Origin: Bimuria novae-zelandiae CBS 107.79
Taxonomy: Eukaryota; Ascomycota; Dothideomycetes; Pleosporales; Didymosphaeriaceae
Length of the DNA stretch: 64,000 bases
NCBI GenBank assembly: GCA_010015655.1
Contig: ML976699.1
Span: 124,001-188,000, forward strand
Direction of reading: 5' to 3'
The position numbers and the translations under genes are program-made. The notes below the pieces were generated by a model. It ran no database searches. It saw only the letters and a program-made list of their open reading frames with translations, and was not told the DNA's origin. Below are positions 9,701 to 22,400 of the stretch, piece by piece (position 1 is the stretch's first letter; each line of letters opens with the position of its first letter).

Positions 9701-11714
9701 TTCCAGCAGGCAAAGTCGGTAGGTCAATGGCCACAGCTTCGGCACTGCCAGGGGTCAGTGTGTTGTTGTCGCTGTCAATTGGCCCACCGTAGAAGGTCTG
9801 ACGGTTTCCGGGCTGTCGGGGCTTGTACCCTTGCTCAGCATCCGTTTTGGATCTCGGAAGAGGCACTGCTTGGGGTGTATTGCTGTGCTGCAGAAGAGAA
9901 GTAGAACGAGGCACAAGTGTGCCAGTGGGAGAAACCATGTGCATCGTGTTTGGATCTACGGGATACGAGCCGCGGGAGGATTGCGAGTTTCGCCAGTACT
10001 CGTAGGAGCCGGAGCCTGCTGAGCTCGTGCTGGCGTGATGACCGCGTCGGTTGCTGCTTGCCGGCGGAGGCGGCAATGGGCGGTTCGTAGACATGCCCGG
10101 ATGGAAAAACATGTCTGGAACCTCGCCTGACATGGCTGTGGATGTGTCCATGAGCGTAGACTCGTCACCCTCATCGTAACTCCTCCTCCGCGCGCTAGGC
10201 TCCTCGAGACCGCCTGTACCGAAAGTATCGACGCGCGCATTTGTAGAGAATGGTGGGAAAGGATGCAAGGGGTCGTAGTCCTCGCTTGCAGCTTCGGAAC
10301 GCCGTTGCGAGCCGGAAGACGAAACCGGGTGGCTGTTTGCCGCGGCCAATTGATCCGGGGCTCCCCCGTATGTGAAGTGTGGGGCGAAGCTGTCTCCATA
10401 CAGCCCAACATCCATGGGTACGTAGTCGCTGTCACTTGCGCTCTCCTCCTTTGGTTGACTAGGGGTCGTGGTACTCGGCAGTTGGGGCGATTGTAAGGAG
10501 GCGTAGGTGCTGAACAGCCCGGTGCCACCGCTTCGTCTCCGCGCCTCATCAGCCTGGTCCTGTTCTTCGGCCATGCGCAAAGCAGCCAGACCAGCAGCTG
10601 CCTCCACATCGCTGTCACTCGAATACATGGCGGTAGAATTTTGCGGTGCAAGGTGGTTTCCGTTCACGCGATTACCATTATGACCGGCTTGGCCGTAGTA
10701 GTTGTCTCCATTCGACTGCTCGACATGGATGTTGGGGCTCCCGCCACCACCAGTCATGTTTTCGAGCTGCGAGAATAGTTCGTCTTGATTATACCCTCCA
10801 TTTTGCGCCACAAAGTAGTCTCCGCCATCCGACTCGTTGGGAGGTGGGGGTAGAGGCCTGCGGCCTAGCGTATCCTGCCTCTGCAATGTTTGATGCGGTG
10901 GGACCTCAGGCGTCGGAGGAAGAGGGTTCGAGAGATGGCTCGACGTCGAAGGGTAGCGGTTGAGCGGGTCTTGCGACGCATAGCCGGTATCGTACGAGGG
11001 TGGAGACGGGAGCGGCGCGTGGGGGTCGGAGGCGCGGTGGTAGGAATGCGAGGCAGACGAGGAGTGGCGAGCGGGATAGTTTCCCCAGTCATCGCCGGGC
11101 GACTGCGCACTGCCTGGGGCCGCGGCTATCGGCGCAGTTTGCGTAGGCGAGTAAGCTGACCGACCGGAGTGCTGCTGGACGGAAGACGCCCTGCCGAACT
11201 GTGATTGCTGATAGACGGTCGGCGACGGGTACGAGGCGGTGGCTGGCGACGTCGGGGAGAAGCCGTAGGGGTGGCTCACAGAGTTCGTCCTTCCCACGCC
11301 GTTGTCTGCGTAGAGGGCAGGATTGTAGGGCTGGTGGAGCGGGGCAAACGTCCTGTTGACGCCGCCGTAGTGGGTTGGGTTCGGCAGCTGCGTCACGGAC
11401 GAGCTGTAGTTCTGCGGGTTGTACTGCTGCTGTGCCTGCGACTGGTACTGGTAGGAGCTGCCGTAGCTCGCGTGTGTGGGCGACGTGGGCGGTTGGCTTG
11501 CGCTGTCGCCGCCCATGAATAGCTCGTCGTTCTGGTGCTGGCTGTAGCTGCTGCGCCGGGCTGGTCCCCCGTATGCGTAGCCCTGCGCGCCGCCATTGGT
11601 GCTGTCGCCGCTGTCGGCCGTCTGGTGGTTGTAGGCGTTGTCATATTGGCCCGAGCTCGAGGGCGGAATGCTCGGGTTGTAGTAGTTGGAGCCGCCGTTC
11701 TGGTAGTACGACAT
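6722..11714 (-). CDS. ROM2: Rho1 guanine-nucleotide exchange factor, Rom2 type
   Basis: The product is a GEF that loads GTP on Rho1 and so activates the cell-wall integrity pathway and glucan synthase at the plasma membrane. There are two exons: 11714-7668, then a 40-nt phase-0 intron at 7628-7667 (GTAGGT...ATAG), then 7627-6722. The total is about 1,650 residues. Residues 1-680 are low-complexity and rich in Ser, Pro, Tyr and Gln. A DEP domain lies at about 685-780 and a Dbl-homology domain at about 836-1038 (it begins ERQNIIHEIVQGEEAYMQ). A PH domain follows at about 1060-1240, then a CNH domain at about 1295-1620, which the intron splits. This order is that of fungal Rom1/Rom2 proteins. 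The ATG lies in CACCATG context. The long disordered N-terminus is normal for filamentous fungi. Function is assigned by domain order, and I saw no lesion. Confidence 0.93.
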
Positions 11715-14700
11715 GGTGGGCGACTATATATACGTGTGCGGGAGGGTCGTTTTCGTCATTCACGAGGCTGCGTCGCAAGCGCTCATGGGCAGCATGGCCA
11801 GGGTTCCGCGAAGCTGAGGTTTGGTGGTCGCGCAATTTCCCAGGCCAAGAGGAAATCACAAGAACCTCGAAGCGAGCAGACGGCGGGGAGGAAATGCGCG
11901 TACGATTATCCAAGCGCGCGGGCGGGCGGCTTGCGGCGTGGGCGCGAGGGGGGAATATGTGACGAGGAGTCGATATGCGCTGTCGTGCTGTTGTTGCTGC
12001 GGTCGCGGGGTGTTATACCGCCGATGAATGGGGCGTGACTGCGCTGAATTTAAGTCGGTATCAGGAGGGCGCTGCGTGAGCGCAGGTACTCGACGGGTCA
12101 GTACACGTCGGTCGACGGGCGGAGTGCACTCCAGTGCGAGGTCTGGCGAAGAAGTGTGAGTCGATATCTCCGTTGGATGTCTCAGGCGGCGCGCTCCTCC
12201 GCCAAGCTATGCGCTTCAGTGTAGACGTATCAGCGCACTATATCCGAAAGATGCCTTTGGGCTCGCAAGACGCCACATGAACGGCAATGGGAACGTATTT
12301 TGCCCTGAAGATGGACAGGATACTTCACCCCACGGACGACGTTTGCTGCCTGAGTCCGTCGTGGTTGGCGGTGCTTTCACTCAGCTGGGCAGGGTACCTA
12401 TGGTGCATCACCATCCCTGCCTGTCTTCGCCTTGCGAACCGTCAGAACCGGTGGCAGCGTATGCAACACCATTACGCATTACCCCAGATCTCAACGTCCA
12501 GAAAACTGCGGGCCTCCCAGTGCTAGACAGGCATGTGCGAAACATCTACTGGAAATCTTCGAGTTTGGAGTATGGGATAACACAGGCCACAGTGCGTGTT
12601 CAAACGTATGCTTGTGTGGCCAAAATCGTTGCGGTATGAGGAGACGACCTACTTGGAGAATCTACTACCAGCAAGAACTATAGGATAGGTAGCGTTTTGT
12701 AAATCAAACAATGCTAAATTTGTCTCTTTTCGTATACAGGTTGGATGTACCTAGCGGAGATGAGTACCTGTGGTTCTGAAAGAAGCAGAAGTCTGAACCA
12801 GACGGGTTTCTCCAATGCCGAAAATCAGTCTGAGTATACGGCTTCGAGGAAGGAGCCGCCGACCTCGACGGTCGTTAACGTCTCATCTTTGGAATATCCA
12901 AGGACTTTGTCGCAGATGCGAACTTCACACACCAGCACACGGTCACATTACACCTCTAGCCGCAGACCGCGCAACTGTCTTCACGCGCTTCTTCCATTTC
13001 TTCACAGACGGCTCGATCGCGGTCCCTTCACGTCGCTCCTTGGGCAGAGGCAGCGCTGAATCTTCGCGGTCAAAAGAACCTCAAGTTGAGTGCTAGAAGT
13101 TCACCGCGACGGCATTCCGGTCGCACGCGTATCAGCCCAGAAATCAAATTTATTCCCTGCCTGTGGTGGACGTTCACTTTTCAATACTCTGATCCAAACC
13201 ATATAGATGGAGGTATCAACGATGCTTTCGATCCCGAGCCCAGCTCCCGTCTGCGCGCGTTTATAAAGAAAAGCGATACCACTCCCTTCCCGCGCACCAC
13301 CTAGTCCCTCTCGTCTCGACCAGCCCCAAGTACCAACCCAGCGGAGCCCTAACAGACGCGCGATACGCTGCGTGCGGTACATGCTGCATGTAGCATCCCT
13401 ACCTAGGGACCCGCAACAGCGCCCATATTTTGTAAAGCCGTTGAGTAAGAACGTTTGACGGCAGATTCGGAATCCACGCGTAGTTCGGCTTGCATGCAGA
13501 CACCGGCCTTTTTTAGTTTACGGGCGGTGCCGTTCAGTGGGTCGGTGGATACGACGTATGGGTCTATGCCCTTGGCGTGAGGTAATTTTGATTTAAGAGA
13601 GGAGTTAGGGGGTGGGTAGACTTGCCTGGTCTGTGGCCTGTTGACTATAGGTATGGGTAGAGGGTATGATGGTCCATTTTCCGTTTCAAGAACTTTGATT
13701 GTTGCTGTATTCATAGAGAGCTGATCAGGTAGTGAGCGAGCTAGCTAACGCAGGGTCTAACCATGGCCAATAGTATGTACCAGAGATAGCTCTGCAATGG
13801 TACCTGTTCAAAGTTTTTCGATGCACATTTCCGCATCTGGCGAACTGACTAGAAGTATATTCGTCGCGCTGAAGGCCGTTGACCGGTTGCCTTAAGAGAT
13901 TACTATGCTCATAGAATACTCGGCGCAAGAACGTCCTACAAGCTGCTAAAAAGATACCGCGCGAGTCTCGTTTAGAGAAACACTATACGGTCGCCGAAGT
14001 AGAGCCAGTGCAGGTGCAAGGTACAGGGTCCAGAACTCGCATAGCACGCTTCGCAAACGCGCCGCACGGAGACGCCGCAACCCTGGACAGATATCAATCC
14101 CGAGCGAAATTTCTGCAGATAACGCTCGAAAAGGTGAGCCTCCAATTCCCCTGCCATGGCGATGGGAGCTGGTCCAGATAAGAAGGTTAGCAAATTCACC
14201 GTGGGCGGGTTCGCGCTTGACGGCAAGAGGTTAGACTCGGACGTCAGCAACGCGAGTGACGGCCTTGGCTTTCTTCTCCACCTTCTGGTGCATATTACGC
14301 GACATGTTCGCTAACAACGTCTTGAAGAAGTTCAACAAAATTTAATGTTCAATTGGAGTTGATGGTGACGAGATCAGTCGCATCCATTGGTGAACCTTGT
14401 TGTGCTCCAGTAGCGCAAGAACTAATCCTCTCGACTCGTTCTTCCTCGGATATTCCAGAAGCCTTATCAACTGGAGATGGTTTGGCCCAACGCCAATACG
14501 TCCTGCCAAGAACACACAGACGGGGAGGAGAAACACACCCTGCCTAGATAGGAAGCTCGTCAATATGTGGGGTGCACACGCGCTCGCAGTCTTCCTTCAC
14601 GACCTGGCGATTGGAGCTGCACGTAAACCGATATAGGCCGGTCTGCGCACTCTATTGCTCGCCAACATTTGCGCGATTCCTTTTCGCTCTTGTTTTTCAT

Positions 14701-15020
14701 CGGTTCTTCTTGGCTCTCCTGAGGTTACGTCGAGAAGTGGCGTGGCGCCAGCGAGTAAGCTTGCTGATTACTTAGCTTCATACCAGCCGCGTGCTCGGTT
14801 GCCTTCGCATATATACCGGTCAACGGCGCTAGACGAGAAAGACCGAGGCTGCTTCCGTTTCCTGTGTTGGCTGCCTGCGTACTTGAAGGAGTACCCCTCC
14901 TGCGAAGATCGTCACTTCGCGCAGTCTTTGCCCTCGTCGACAAAGAGCGCCCCTCCACAGTGCTCGTCGCCAAGTTACCCTCAAGCACCAGCTCACGACT
15001 AAGCTTGAGCTTCGACCGCC
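11715..15020. other. 3.3-kb gene-poor stretch
   Basis: The first few hundred bases are likely the RhoGEF promoter. Several open frames of 60-120 codons occur (for example 12277-12639 on plus; 13403-13714 and 13972-14250 on minus). None shows a domain or splice-supported extension. The 13403-13714 minus frame (103 codons, with a run PYVVSTDPLNGTARKLKKAG) looks the most protein-like but stays unproven. The last kilobase should hold the permease promoter; TATATA occurs at about 14811. Confidence 0.45.
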
Positions 15021-16840
15021 ATGGGGATCATCAACCGACACTCGAACTCCTCCTCGGACGGAGCGAACGCAGAATATGGCAAGGCGGAATACGAAGCTGG
15101 AACCCTGCCAGTCGCCGCTGATGGAGTGGTCGAGTACCAAGACCACGAGCACTTACATCGTGGGCTCAAATCGCGCCACATCACTATGATTGCAATTGGT
15201 GGTGCTCTTGGAACTGGTTTGATCATTGGTACCGGAAAGGCGCTTATGCAATCTGGGTAGGTGACGAAAACCGTGTTGGAGCATATTGGCATAGCTAACG
15301 TCTTTAGACCCGGCTCTATTCTGATCTCCTATGCCTTCGTCGGTTTCCTCGTCTGGATTGTTATGTGTGCGCTCGGAGAAATGGCAGCATGGCTTCCCCA
15401 CGCATCTGGTTTCGCTGGCTACGCGACCCGTTTTGTCGATCCTGCTCTTGGATTTGCTCTTGGATGGACATATTGGTGCAAATACATCATCACTACGCCG
15501 AACCAGCTTACCGCGACCGCTTTGATTATCCAATATTGGTGTCCGCCGGACAGAGTCAATCCCGGAGTGTTCATCGCCGTGTTCTTGGTCGTCATCATAG
15601 CCATCAATTATTTCGGTATCCGATTCTTTGGTGAACTCGAATTCTGGCTCAGCTCAATCAAAGTCGTGGTCATTGTTGGCGTCATTTTCCTTTCCTTCCT
15701 CCTCGCTGTCGGTGCCGGCCCTGGTGACGCAACGGGATTCAAGTACTGGAAGACCCCAGGAGCTTTCGCACCATACATTCAGTTGGGCAACCGACCGGCC
15801 GGCAAGTTCTACGGTTTCTGGGCTTCTTTCGTCAACGCTGTGTTTGCCTACCTGGGAACGGAACTCATCGGTGTGACCGTGGGAGAAGCGCAGAACCCCC
15901 GCAAGACGATTCCTCGCGCCATTAAGCTTACCTTTTACCGGATCCTGTTCTTCTACGTCTTGAGTGTTTTCTTCCTCGGCATGCTCATCCCGTACAACTC
16001 TCCGGAACTCAAGAAGGCTAACAAGGCAACGACTGGTGCTGCTGCCTCTCCCTTCGTACTTGCCATTAAACTTGCCGGAATCAAGCACCTTCCCGGTATC
16101 GTGAACGCTTGTATCTTGCTCTTCACCTTCAGTGCCTCCAACTCGGATTTGTACATCGCTTCCCGAACGCTGTACGGACTCGCAGAGCGTGGCCATGCGC
16201 CAAAGATCTTCAAGTGGACCGACACCCGCGGTGTGCCTGTTCCCGCTCTGGTAATTTCGGCGGTCTTCTGCTGCAGCGCCTTCATGAACGCTGCGAGCAA
16301 CTCCGCCACCGTCTTCAGCTACTTCGTCAACCTGGTGTCCATTTTCGGTCTCTGCGCCTGGATCTCACTTCTAGTTACGCACATCTTCTTCGTCAAGGCT
16401 CGCAGGGCTCAAGGCATCACGAACGAAATGATGCCGTTCGTTGCACCGTTAGGCCTGTGGGGCTCCTATTTTGCCCTGTTCTTCTGCGTCGTCATCGCCC
16501 TTACGAAGAACTTCGCCGTCTTCACCCGCGGGTCGTATGGAAACTTCGATTACAAGAACTTCATCACTGGTTACCTTGCCATTCCGATCTACCTGATCTG
16601 CATCTTTGGCTACAAGATCTTCATGAAGTCGCACCGCGTTCGTCCGCATGAGGGTAAGCATAACACTCACCCACTGCGTGTATGGAAGTATTTACTGACG
16701 TGTCAACAGCGGATTTCTACACCGGCAAGGACGAAATTGACCGCGAAGAAGAGGCCTTTTTGGCCGCGAAGGCCGCGAGGCAATCAGGAGATAAGGATGG
16801 CAACTGGTTCTACCGTACCTTTGTGGCTTGGTTGTTCTAG
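15021..16840 (+). CDS. Amino-acid permease, APC/YAT family (Dip5-like)
   Basis: This is a plasma-membrane proton-coupled amino-acid transporter. It has three exons: 15021-15256, 15308-16653 and 16710-16840. The introns are 51 nt (GTAGGT...TTTAG) and 56 nt (GTAAGC...ACAG), and both restore the frame exactly. The product is 570 residues. The N-terminal motif RGLKSRHITMIAIGGALGTG followed by the GPGSILISYAFVG helix is diagnostic of the fungal amino-acid permease family. About 12 hydrophobic segments follow. The C-terminal exon encodes DFYTGKDEID...WFYRTFVAWLF, a tail I associate with dicarboxylic amino-acid permeases (Dip5/AgtA), so glutamate and aspartate are the likely but unproven substrates. 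The ATG has a good context (CCGCCATGG). An unspliced reading would give a different C-terminus, but splicing restores the family-typical one. Confidence 0.9.
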
Positions 16841-17833
16841 AGTGGCTGGTCGATACACGATTCCGTCTTCGTTCGCTAGAATTTTTCTGCACAGGACATG
16901 ACAGGCGTCTCGTTTACCACGTCGCTCTGCTAGCCGTATAGATCGATGAATTCAAAGGCAGAAAAATATATACCCTCACTTTTTACCGCTTACCCAGTTG
17001 AGAAGCCTGTCTTGGTCCTCGCTCACTCAATCATCGCTCTTTTTGGTGCCGTCAAGAAAGTTTTGGTTTGCTTCTCGTTTTATGAAACACAAGCGCGTGT
17101 TGCTGATCTAAAGGTAATGTCCGTGGATTTTCCGCAGCCATCCGCTGCGCGATGAATAAGCGTTTTCCGCCCCCTGCGATGCGGATGCACAACATCTGCT
17201 CACGCGACACAATTGACATGAAAAGCAGCAGTTACCATTCGATTCTGTCCTGCGCTCTCAGTGCGGTTATATCTAACTCGTTTATTGCACGCATGGGATG
17301 AAGATGCTGAGGTTTCATACTTTCCTAGACAGCATTGGCCAGGACGAGAATCTCCCAATCAATCTCCTCGAACATACACCAAATCATCTTCAGCCTACTC
17401 CATTCCATCTTGGCTGATCATTGTCTCAGGTGACGAGCATTCAGGCACTGCGTAGCTATCAATAGCGTGACTCCTCTCGGACGGATCGCTCGCCGATGCC
17501 AAGCGTCAGCTCCACTACCGGAGTTGGGCTATAGTAGTTGTGGGGAGGATTACACATCTGCACGTACCAAAACATCATTCTGTACCATCAGCAAAGTCCA
17601 TAGCACCTGAGAAGAGCTGCAAGCAAGTCCGATAACTTGGAATAGTGCCTATAAAGCCCTTGAGTCTTGCCTCGATATGGTATCGTCTTCACACTTCAAT
17701 CAGTTCCTTTTCTTCTGAAGATTATTTTTACAGTCATTTTTTTCAACAACAGTCTTTACTTGGCAAAAGCCTCAGTCACTCGTTTCTATTCTTACTCTAG
17801 TCAGTCGAAGCATACAGGCCCACATCAGGGGCG
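16841..17833. other. Intergenic, upstream of the jacalin/aerolysin-like gene
   Basis: No supported gene is present. A TATAAAG box lies at 17650-17656, about 180 bp upstream of the next start codon, and pyrimidine-rich leader sequence follows it. Confidence 0.5.
17650..17656 (+). promoter_or_regulatory. TATA box of the jacalin/aerolysin-like gene
   Basis: TATAAAG lies about 180 bp before the ATG at 17834, followed by a T/C-rich stretch typical of fungal transcription starts. It is assigned from position and sequence only. Confidence 0.45.
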
Positions 17834-19026
17834 TTGCTCAACATGTTTACGTCCACCACGAAGCTCCTCTTTGGGGCCGCCTTCGCCGCGACGGCACTGC
17901 TCAACCACGCGCTTGCGGGAGACTGCGCCAACGGCCCCTTCGCCTCCGTCCACGCCATCGGCGAAACGCAGCCCAGCGAGGACAAGAACATGGTGCCCTT
18001 CTGCTCGACCATGCACGACATCGGCGTCCCCGTGACGGGCCTCGACGTCTGGTACGACGAGAACCAAGGCATCAACGCGATCCAAATCTCTTACGCCAAC
18101 GGCGACCGCCAGGGCCCGTTCGGCGTGCCTGGGTCGTCGCCCCAGCACCGCTCCATCGATTGGGAATACAGCAAGACCTTCATTGACTCGTTCAGCCTGT
18201 GGGGCAACGGCGGTGGAGGCCAGCTCGGCAACATCCGCCTTGTGCTGACCGACGGCCGCGAGTTCGATGTTGGCAATAGGCAGGACGGGCGCTCGAAGAA
18301 GACGGAGTGGGTCATCGACGTCGGTGCCGGCGTTATGCTAGGCTTCGGCGGGTGGGGTGGGGATAATATCAAGCAAGGGTATGCGCTGTTTCTCAAGAGC
18401 CAGATCGATCGCATTACGATGACGGATCCGGTGTTCGACGACTCACCTGAGAACCTCAATGCGCAGCAGAAGTAAGTTCCTATCCCCGTCGCCTCGTAAG
18501 GGTGGCTGTTAACAAGGCCAGGGGCATCGAAATGCAGACCGTCGACTCCTACGACCACCGCAACGACATTGCCAACAGCACCATAACCTGGTCCTGGGAA
18601 AACAACATCAACCTCCGCACCTCGGTCACCACCACCACGGCCGTCACCAAGACCTACGGCGTCGCCGTATCCGTGACATGGGAAGCATCGATCCTAGCGT
18701 TCAGCGTCGGCGGCGGCGTCGAGCTGTCCTACCAGTACTCCGAGACGAACGAGAAGGTCGAGACGAAGGAAACTGACGTGTCGCACACCGTGGGGTACGA
18801 GATGCAGATTAAACCGGGAGGTCACGTGTGGTGCCAGGCAAAGGCGAAGATGGGGAAGAGCGATCTGGGGTATACGGCGACGGTGAATTTGTTGCTGAAG
18901 GATGGGAGCGCTTGGAGCTGGAAGGAGCATGGGACGTATAGCCAGGTGGCGTGGGGAGATGTTAGCACGGAGTGTCGGGAGACGCCGTTTTCGAGTGCGA
19001 GGAGGTCGGTTGAGTGGCATGCTTAA
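17834..19026 (+). CDS. Secreted jacalin-like lectin fused to an aerolysin-like domain
   Basis: The product is a predicted secreted two-domain protein of 380 residues. Exon 1 is 17834-18471 and exon 2 is 18522-19026. The 50-nt intron (GTAAGT...CCAG) restores the frame. A signal peptide covers about residues 1-28 (hydrophobic core, cleavage near ALA/GD). Residues about 32-205 resemble a jacalin-type beta-prism lectin, with Gly-rich strands such as GVPGSSP and a late GFGGWGGDNI turn. Residues about 215-370 alternate Ser/Thr/Val in long beta strands (TSVTTTTAVTKTYGVAVS), typical of aerolysin/ETX-type pore-forming folds. The intron falls between the two domains. Jacalin plus aerolysin architecture is known from natterin/Dln1-like proteins. 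Sugar ligand, target and pore activity are unknown. I saw no lesion. Domain calls are by pattern and less certain than the gene model. Confidence 0.78.
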
Positions 19027-19443
19027 GGTCGCTCTTGAGGCCGCTCTTTAGGCTTTTGGTTGATTCGCACGTGTGCGGATGCAGCTTGGGGGTAGAAGTT
19101 GATGGTTGAGCAGCGCCGGCGCCTTTCTTAGTCGTTACTTATTATTTATCATTTCAGCGGAACAGCATAGACTTGATTGCTGTCGTTGGTGATGATAAAA
19201 GCCAACCTTATGTACCGCCATCGCTCTTGCAGTAGCGAAACGGTTCGAGTTGTCAAACCCCACACACTTACCCGATGAGGCTACACTAGGAAGTTTCCCC
19301 ACACGTGGACCCAGTTTACGATAAATCGACCTGAGTTCAGCTGGGAATGTGTGCACCGCCAACTTCGAACTCCTCTCGCGACATGAACACTTGACCGAAC
19401 ACCATGTGCAGTGTACCTGCTCGCCTAGAGTCACCCACCTACT
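19027..19443. other. Intergenic, before the DUF4470-MYND pseudogene
   Basis: I see no gene. The missing N-terminal exon of the following pseudogene could lie here, but I could not identify it. Confidence 0.4.
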
Positions 19444-22400
19444 TCAATCCCCTCGCTAATAGACCTAACCCAGTCGGTACCGCCGGACGAGGATGCAGCG
19501 GTGCTGTCGCTCGAATGCTCTGATTTCCGAGATGTTCTGTTCACCGCGTACTCCGAACCTGCCGCAGGTATGCACCAGCAGCTTTGCTCTTTGATCTGCA
19601 AAGCTGACGTCGATAGCATCGCGTAAAATTGACATAACCTGCGTTGGTACGGAGCCTGCCATTCTAGCAAGGAACATCCTCGCATACACTTTGGTACTGG
19701 ACGACAAGGATGGTGCGCTACACTTCGGCCTCTGGAAACTTTCATTTCACCTTCGTATTGACGCTAAAGTGCTGAACTTTCTTCGTTCTCAGGCGAAGAA
19801 ATTGCTGGACGCCGCCACATCCTTTGAAACCTGGCACTCTGGAACGTACAAGTCACTTCGCTTCTGCGACTCGGCTACCTTCGCAAAATTTGTTGCCATC
19901 TGGGAGTATTACGCTGATGTCTCCGGGGGCGCTGGTGGCACTTCTCAGTACCAGTCCTAACTCCGAAGTGATTACGATGCCTCACTTGCAGCTAAGACAG
20001 CCAAAGTGGGCACAAAGCCGGTGCAGTCTGGTCATCGCTCAGCCGCTCCTCATGTTTTGGATTTAACAAAAGACGTTGACATGTCTCACGACACATTTTG
20101 GAAGCAGGGCAGACTTTATGGTCCTCCGAGTGAAATTTTCAACCCACTTTTTGGAAGGCCAGGCAAACCGAGCCATCTGCAATACGAGACGAATCCTTTG
20201 CTTGGGTTCCATTTGGCCACTGCATTCCAGCAGTTGGCGAAGGATTCTCCATTGACGGTCAAAAAGTTCCGACAATGGACTGACAATGCAGCACTGGAAG
20301 CGAAGATGGATAACGCCACCCAACAATTTATAGCGTGGAGTCAAGCTTTTCGACGCGTAGCACCCCGAGTGACCCTACGATTCAGCGTCTCCGAGCCAAT
20401 CGCTTTCTGCAACGTACTAGCCTACATTCGCTGGGAAGGGGATGCCTCAAAGGCCCATTAGTATCGTCAGAATGGGTCGCTTGAGCCTCTGGTCCTCGAT
20501 TCCGAGGACTACTCCGTGCAAAAGACAAGCGAGCATACTGCTCCGACCTCCTTCGACGTCATCGACATATCGACCCTCATCAATGAATACGGAGCTCTCA
20601 GTACGCTATTAGCAGCCGGCGTCCTCTTGGTCAGAAGAGGCACACCCATCATCCGGACGTAACTCAGGTTTCCAAAGTCAAAAGATGCTTCAACTGCACT
20701 CCAAGAGCCTTTTCCCGGAGATGTCGCGACACTATCGCTCATGGCAGGGCTCCAGCCAATCCAGTATTGGTCAAGCGTGACGGGTAACTGGGAGTACAAT
20801 GAGTTGGCATCGAGATTCTCGAGCAAAAATTCACCTACAAATCTGCGGAGCATTGTTCTCTGGAAGCCCGTCGATATGTCACGCGTCGGTTTTGAAGAAG
20901 AGGAACTCGCGAAATTTCTTTTCAGCGTCTACAAGAACATGCTCTACCCAACACGAGCTGGCCCGAACATCTTCCATTCGCGAAACAGTTTCGCAGCATT
21001 TATACAAGCCATCAAACAAATAACCCCCCATGCTTGAAACGATGTGGCGAAAGTATTGTGGGGTCTACTAGAACCCTACGAGAAAGTTCAAATGAATCAT
21101 ACTCATCATCAAGCCCGCAGTCAGCAATTGGTGAGTGAGGCTCGTGTGTGCAAGTTCAATCCCGGCTGATAGGACGATCTATTAGGAACATTTGATGAAC
21201 ATTTATGAGCTGATGATCACTCAAACGTTTGAACCACAATTTCAGGCATATTCTGCGAAACAAGGGGCCAGGACCTGGGAACAATGACCATCTACTTTGT
21301 ACCTCACGGTTGAGATTCCTCGCTGAGCATTAAGAAAATTAAAAGGAGGGTCCCAGATATACATGGATGCACCTTTGGAAATGCGCATCAACTATCCAGT
21401 ACGTAAACACTGAGCATGCAGTATCGTAAGCCGATTAGCTTTCGCGATGCGCAACCGTCATCGTTACGATTCTCTAACGTAACTGTAGGGACCTACTGCT
21501 TCCCATGTCTCTGATGAAGTCTAGATCGGCTTCGGTTCGATTACAGCATCAGGAGCTCGCTCCAGCAACGACTTTACGTTGTCTGTGGAATACGAACCAA
21601 AAGGCTGGGTAGGATCTTCGTCCTTGGTCGCCACAGCAATGATGCCCATGATGTCTTTCATCGATAAAAGCGTCCTGGATTCCGCGGTTGAATTGGCTTT
21701 TCAAATTGATCCCTCTGGGCCCAAAGAATATCCTGATGGAGTCATTTACGCGACCAAATTTTCTACTTCCAATGTCTGCCTCTCGCGATACCCGCCAAAT
21801 ATTTCTGGCATTCGTCAGACTTGGAAAGTCAACGAGCAGTCAGCCAGACAATGGCATCCTAGCTGGTCACGTGCGTATACACTTAGAAACCACAAATGAT
21901 AATATGCTGATCGTAGTGAGCAGCCGAGAGAATAGCCGAACGAGAAGAGGAAGGTGTAAGTATACACATTCAGCCTAGCTTTGGAGTGGGTAACAACTCC
22001 GGGGCGCTATGGTTAATGGGGGCCAAGTTGTGTGCCATCACGACCGAGTCAAAGCGACTCTTGATTAAGGAGAAAAAATCTGTAAAAGCAAGATTCGCAA
22101 GACCTCTTGAATTCGAAGCCAGGCTCGGCAATATATACAAACGCTGTGAGCTCCCTTTGCCTGTGGATTCCCAGGCCTCAGATTCTAGGACAGAGAAGAA
22201 TGAGCTGCAATGCATTACCGAAATCGCTACTCCAGCGAAGATGGCTACACGCCCCGAGCTTCTATTTCCCATGAAGCTTTCCTCCACGTATGTACGCCTA
22301 GAAGCATTTTGAAACTTACTGAACTAACCATTGATAGCGGGGGGGGGGGGGGGGGGGGGGGGCAACCTTGGATCGAGAATTTACACTATCTCAATCCTGA

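Noticed and set aside
9956..10651. 231-codon minus frame in the RhoGEF N-terminus
   Set aside because: Alternative frame of the low-complexity coding region; the RhoGEF frame is continuous there.
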